Assembly: GCA_947561715.1 (NCBI GenBank)
Contig: OX387197.1
Location: 17,964,266-18,028,265 of the forward strand
Origin: Ascidia mentula
Lineage: Eukaryota > Chordata > Ascidiacea > Phlebobranchia > Ascidiidae
DNA: 64,000 nt
Reading direction: 5' to 3'
The translations under genes were made by a program, and so were the position numbers. Shown in pieces: positions 61,937 to 64,000 of the stretch (position 1 is the first letter of the stretch; every line of letters begins with the position of its first letter). The notes beneath the pieces are model-generated. The model did not search any database. It saw only the letters and a list, made by a program, of their open reading frames with translations, and was not told where the DNA came from.

Positions 61937-64000
61937 GCTTTTACGCAAGTCTAGGTCTAGTTTACTGCAAGACAACACACTTCATTGCCTACAAACTTTC
62001 CTGTGTTGCTAAAAACTATAAAGCCACAACTTTAGAAAATCTTTCGACTCGAGCTGGCACGAAAATGCATTGAGCCCCTCTTAATAGCGATAATCTTTGG
62101 CTGGCAATTTGCTTTTTACCATTTCACGTTAAACTGTGATCGAAACGCGTTTTAATAAATCTCTTCTCCGTGGAACCCTTTCTCTCGGCCAGCGATCACG
62201 CAGAAGCAACCTCCCTCATCGCCACAACCGCGATACTTAAAAGACACCCGATACCCCAGAACCTTTTTGCTCGTGAGACAGACAGCGCGAAACCGTAGCA
62301 GCGAGCCGTCACTGAAAGGCATAAAAATGGCGAGAAGGAAAAAAGCTGGCAACGTCCAAGTGTGTGGACGATGTTATACACCACTATTTCTTGTCAAATA
62401 TTATTCGTGGCTTCATCATTGCAACTAGTATCAAAATTTACACAAAAGTCGTCGCTCTGAAATTTGATTTTTTGTTACAAGTGGAAACTGTAAAGGCGAT
62501 ATTTCGCAAAGTTCAAAATCGCGTGTACGCGTTTTTGGCAAAACAAACGATTAATTCGAATTTACGAGTTGTTCTCTATTGCCACCGAGCGGATGATATT
62601 GCATGTCGACGTGATCGGAAATCATTTCTCTCACAAATGATGTTTTCATTTAGTTTCTACTTCTTCGGGATGTTTCTCACTTGTTGTAAATTTTTAATGT
62701 ATAGATTGTATTTTAAAGAATGGAATGATGCATCAGTACTCAAATTTGCCGAACATTTTCCGCTTGGACATTACTGTTGTTATGAACTAATCACGTGGAC
62801 AGTTTTCCACTTTCAAAACTTTCCCACACTTCGTCAAATCGATGGAAACTTTTGAGCTTTGCCTGAAAAATCCGTCACCGGGGTTCGTAACCTCTTTGAT
62901 GCCATTCAATTAGCCGCGTCTTGTTATTTAGGCAAGTGATTAGAGATGCGCCTCTTATCAAAGCTCACCGCCGACATCAAAGCACAAACGCGTGTCGTCT
63001 ATTGACCATTTACACCTAGCACTTAGCTGCGTTTGCATTCGGCGAAAGTGTCCTGCGGCCAACGAGGTTTGATCCCTTAAGGTGCTGCCATGTTTTACAT
63101 GTTTAACCGCTAAAAATAAACACTTGCGTGATTTCGTGCGCTGGTAAGAAATATTATGACGTGGCAAAATGTGGTAAGGTTCACCACGCAGTGTCAAGAA
63201 TTCACGAAAAGCTTTTTTCGGTTTAATGCGGTGGATGCCGTAATGATGACGATGTTGCCGCAATGGTCGGGCGGTTCCGCACCAGCACACACGATATCTC
63301 ATTTCCTTTACGCCCGTCCGCCACTGCCGAAAACCCCAACGCATTTGCGGACAGCCATTACGTCATCTGCGGTCGTAAGGCCCTTGTTTCCAGTTGGGGG
63401 CTGTGTGCGGTCTTTCGCTTATTGCAGGTGAATCGACGAGGAAATCCCGGTCTGATAGCGGGCGCTCCCAACGGGTTATGTTATTTTTGCCGGTAAGCGT
63501 TGCCATAGAGAATGGTTTCGCTATTTAAACAGGTTGTATTTCATTTTGTCAAAAGTGTCTGAACGTCCCACTTCTCCCCCAGCTTTATTTGGAAAATCTT
63601 TTTCTCGCCTGTGTGGATTTTTTGGCCCAAAAGCGCCTACGTGAATATCAATTTCAGAATTATTCATTTCTATGGGTGTCCAGCTGTGTGTGATTTGTGT
63701 GGTTGGGTGTCTACAATGCAACATAATTAGGCGCGAATAGGACCAACTTAAAATTGCTACTGGAAATGTATTCGAACTTAATCCCTTGTGTGACGTTGAG
63801 TCGGACAATACACACACGGCAGAGCTCAAACATCTCCGCATTGTTGCAAACAGGAAACTAGTTATCCTCCACTGCCATTTGATACTCATGTCGCCTGTAC
63901 TTTTCGAGATGACGTATATCATCCCTTACGTTGGCAACGGTCTGTGCCGCGCGAGTAGCCAGGACATGTTGTTCAGCGTGAGACCTTCACCCACTTTGAA
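61937..64000. other. Upstream region of FoxI-2, no gene recognised
   Basis: This region should hold the FoxI-2 promoter. The largest open frame, 62364-62855 on + (163 aa), is Phe-rich with no recognisable family, no good start context and no splice partners, so I do not call it. I noticed no exact GTAAACA heptamer here, in contrast to the FoxI-1 upstream region. Confidence 0.45.

Noticed and set aside
62364-62855. A 163-aa open frame upstream of FoxI-2
   Set aside because: Phe-rich AT-driven composition, no domain motif and no splice-linked partner; a chance frame is more likely.
1-64000. CRISPR arrays, operons or retrovirus-like elements
   Set aside because: No spaced direct repeats, no polymerase or capsid motifs, and no long terminal repeats were seen on either strand.

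Overview
The window reads as animal nuclear DNA: genes split into many short exons with GT-AG introns of a few hundred bases, and protein families that are metazoan (a MAM-type receptor tyrosine phosphatase, an SLC6 transporter, KCTD9, CACUL1, FoxI). Compact genes, mosaic CpG density, a diverged CACUL1 and a tandem FoxI pair suit an ascidian tunicate (Ciona-like) best. That placement is inference; amphioxus or another invertebrate deuterostome is not excluded. There is no bacterial, organellar or CRISPR signal.

Layout. On the + strand: the 3' part of a type R2B receptor tyrosine phosphatase (3-7618, its ectodomain lies off the left edge); an SLC6 sodium/chloride-coupled transporter (10496-18485, 601 aa); a repeat-rich gap with a ~1.6 kb tandem duplication (19348-22834); MAK16, a 60S ribosome-biogenesis factor (23012-25796, 280 aa); a CACUL1-like cullin-domain gene (26211-29460, 280 aa); and KCTD9, a BTB plus pentapeptide-repeat protein (31024-37083, 392 aa). 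On the - strand: two FoxI forkhead genes head to tail, FoxI-1 (42982 to 38442, 561 aa) and FoxI-2 (61936 to 56940, about 480 aa), with 14 kb of apparently gene-free DNA between them. I reconstructed all exon chains by hand; the phase agrees at every junction listed.

How the parts relate. The genes do not form one pathway. MAK16, CACUL1-like and KCTD9 look like housekeeping genes and sit in AT-rich, CpG-poor DNA. The phosphatase, the transporter and above all the FoxI pair sit in CpG-rich DNA. The switch falls inside the large KCTD9 intron, beside a cluster of tRNA-derived SINEs. The two FoxI copies share the same intron position, the same C-terminal motif and a nearly identical stretch of forkhead exon, which suggests local duplication followed by gene conversion. 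Exact forkhead-type sites (GTAAACA or its reverse complement) are clustered upstream of FoxI-1.

Mobile DNA is small and non-autonomous: two MITE-like elements with intact inverted ends and 8-bp target duplications, two fold-back elements, a SINE family and a composite dispersed repeat. I found no retrovirus-like or Polinton-like element.
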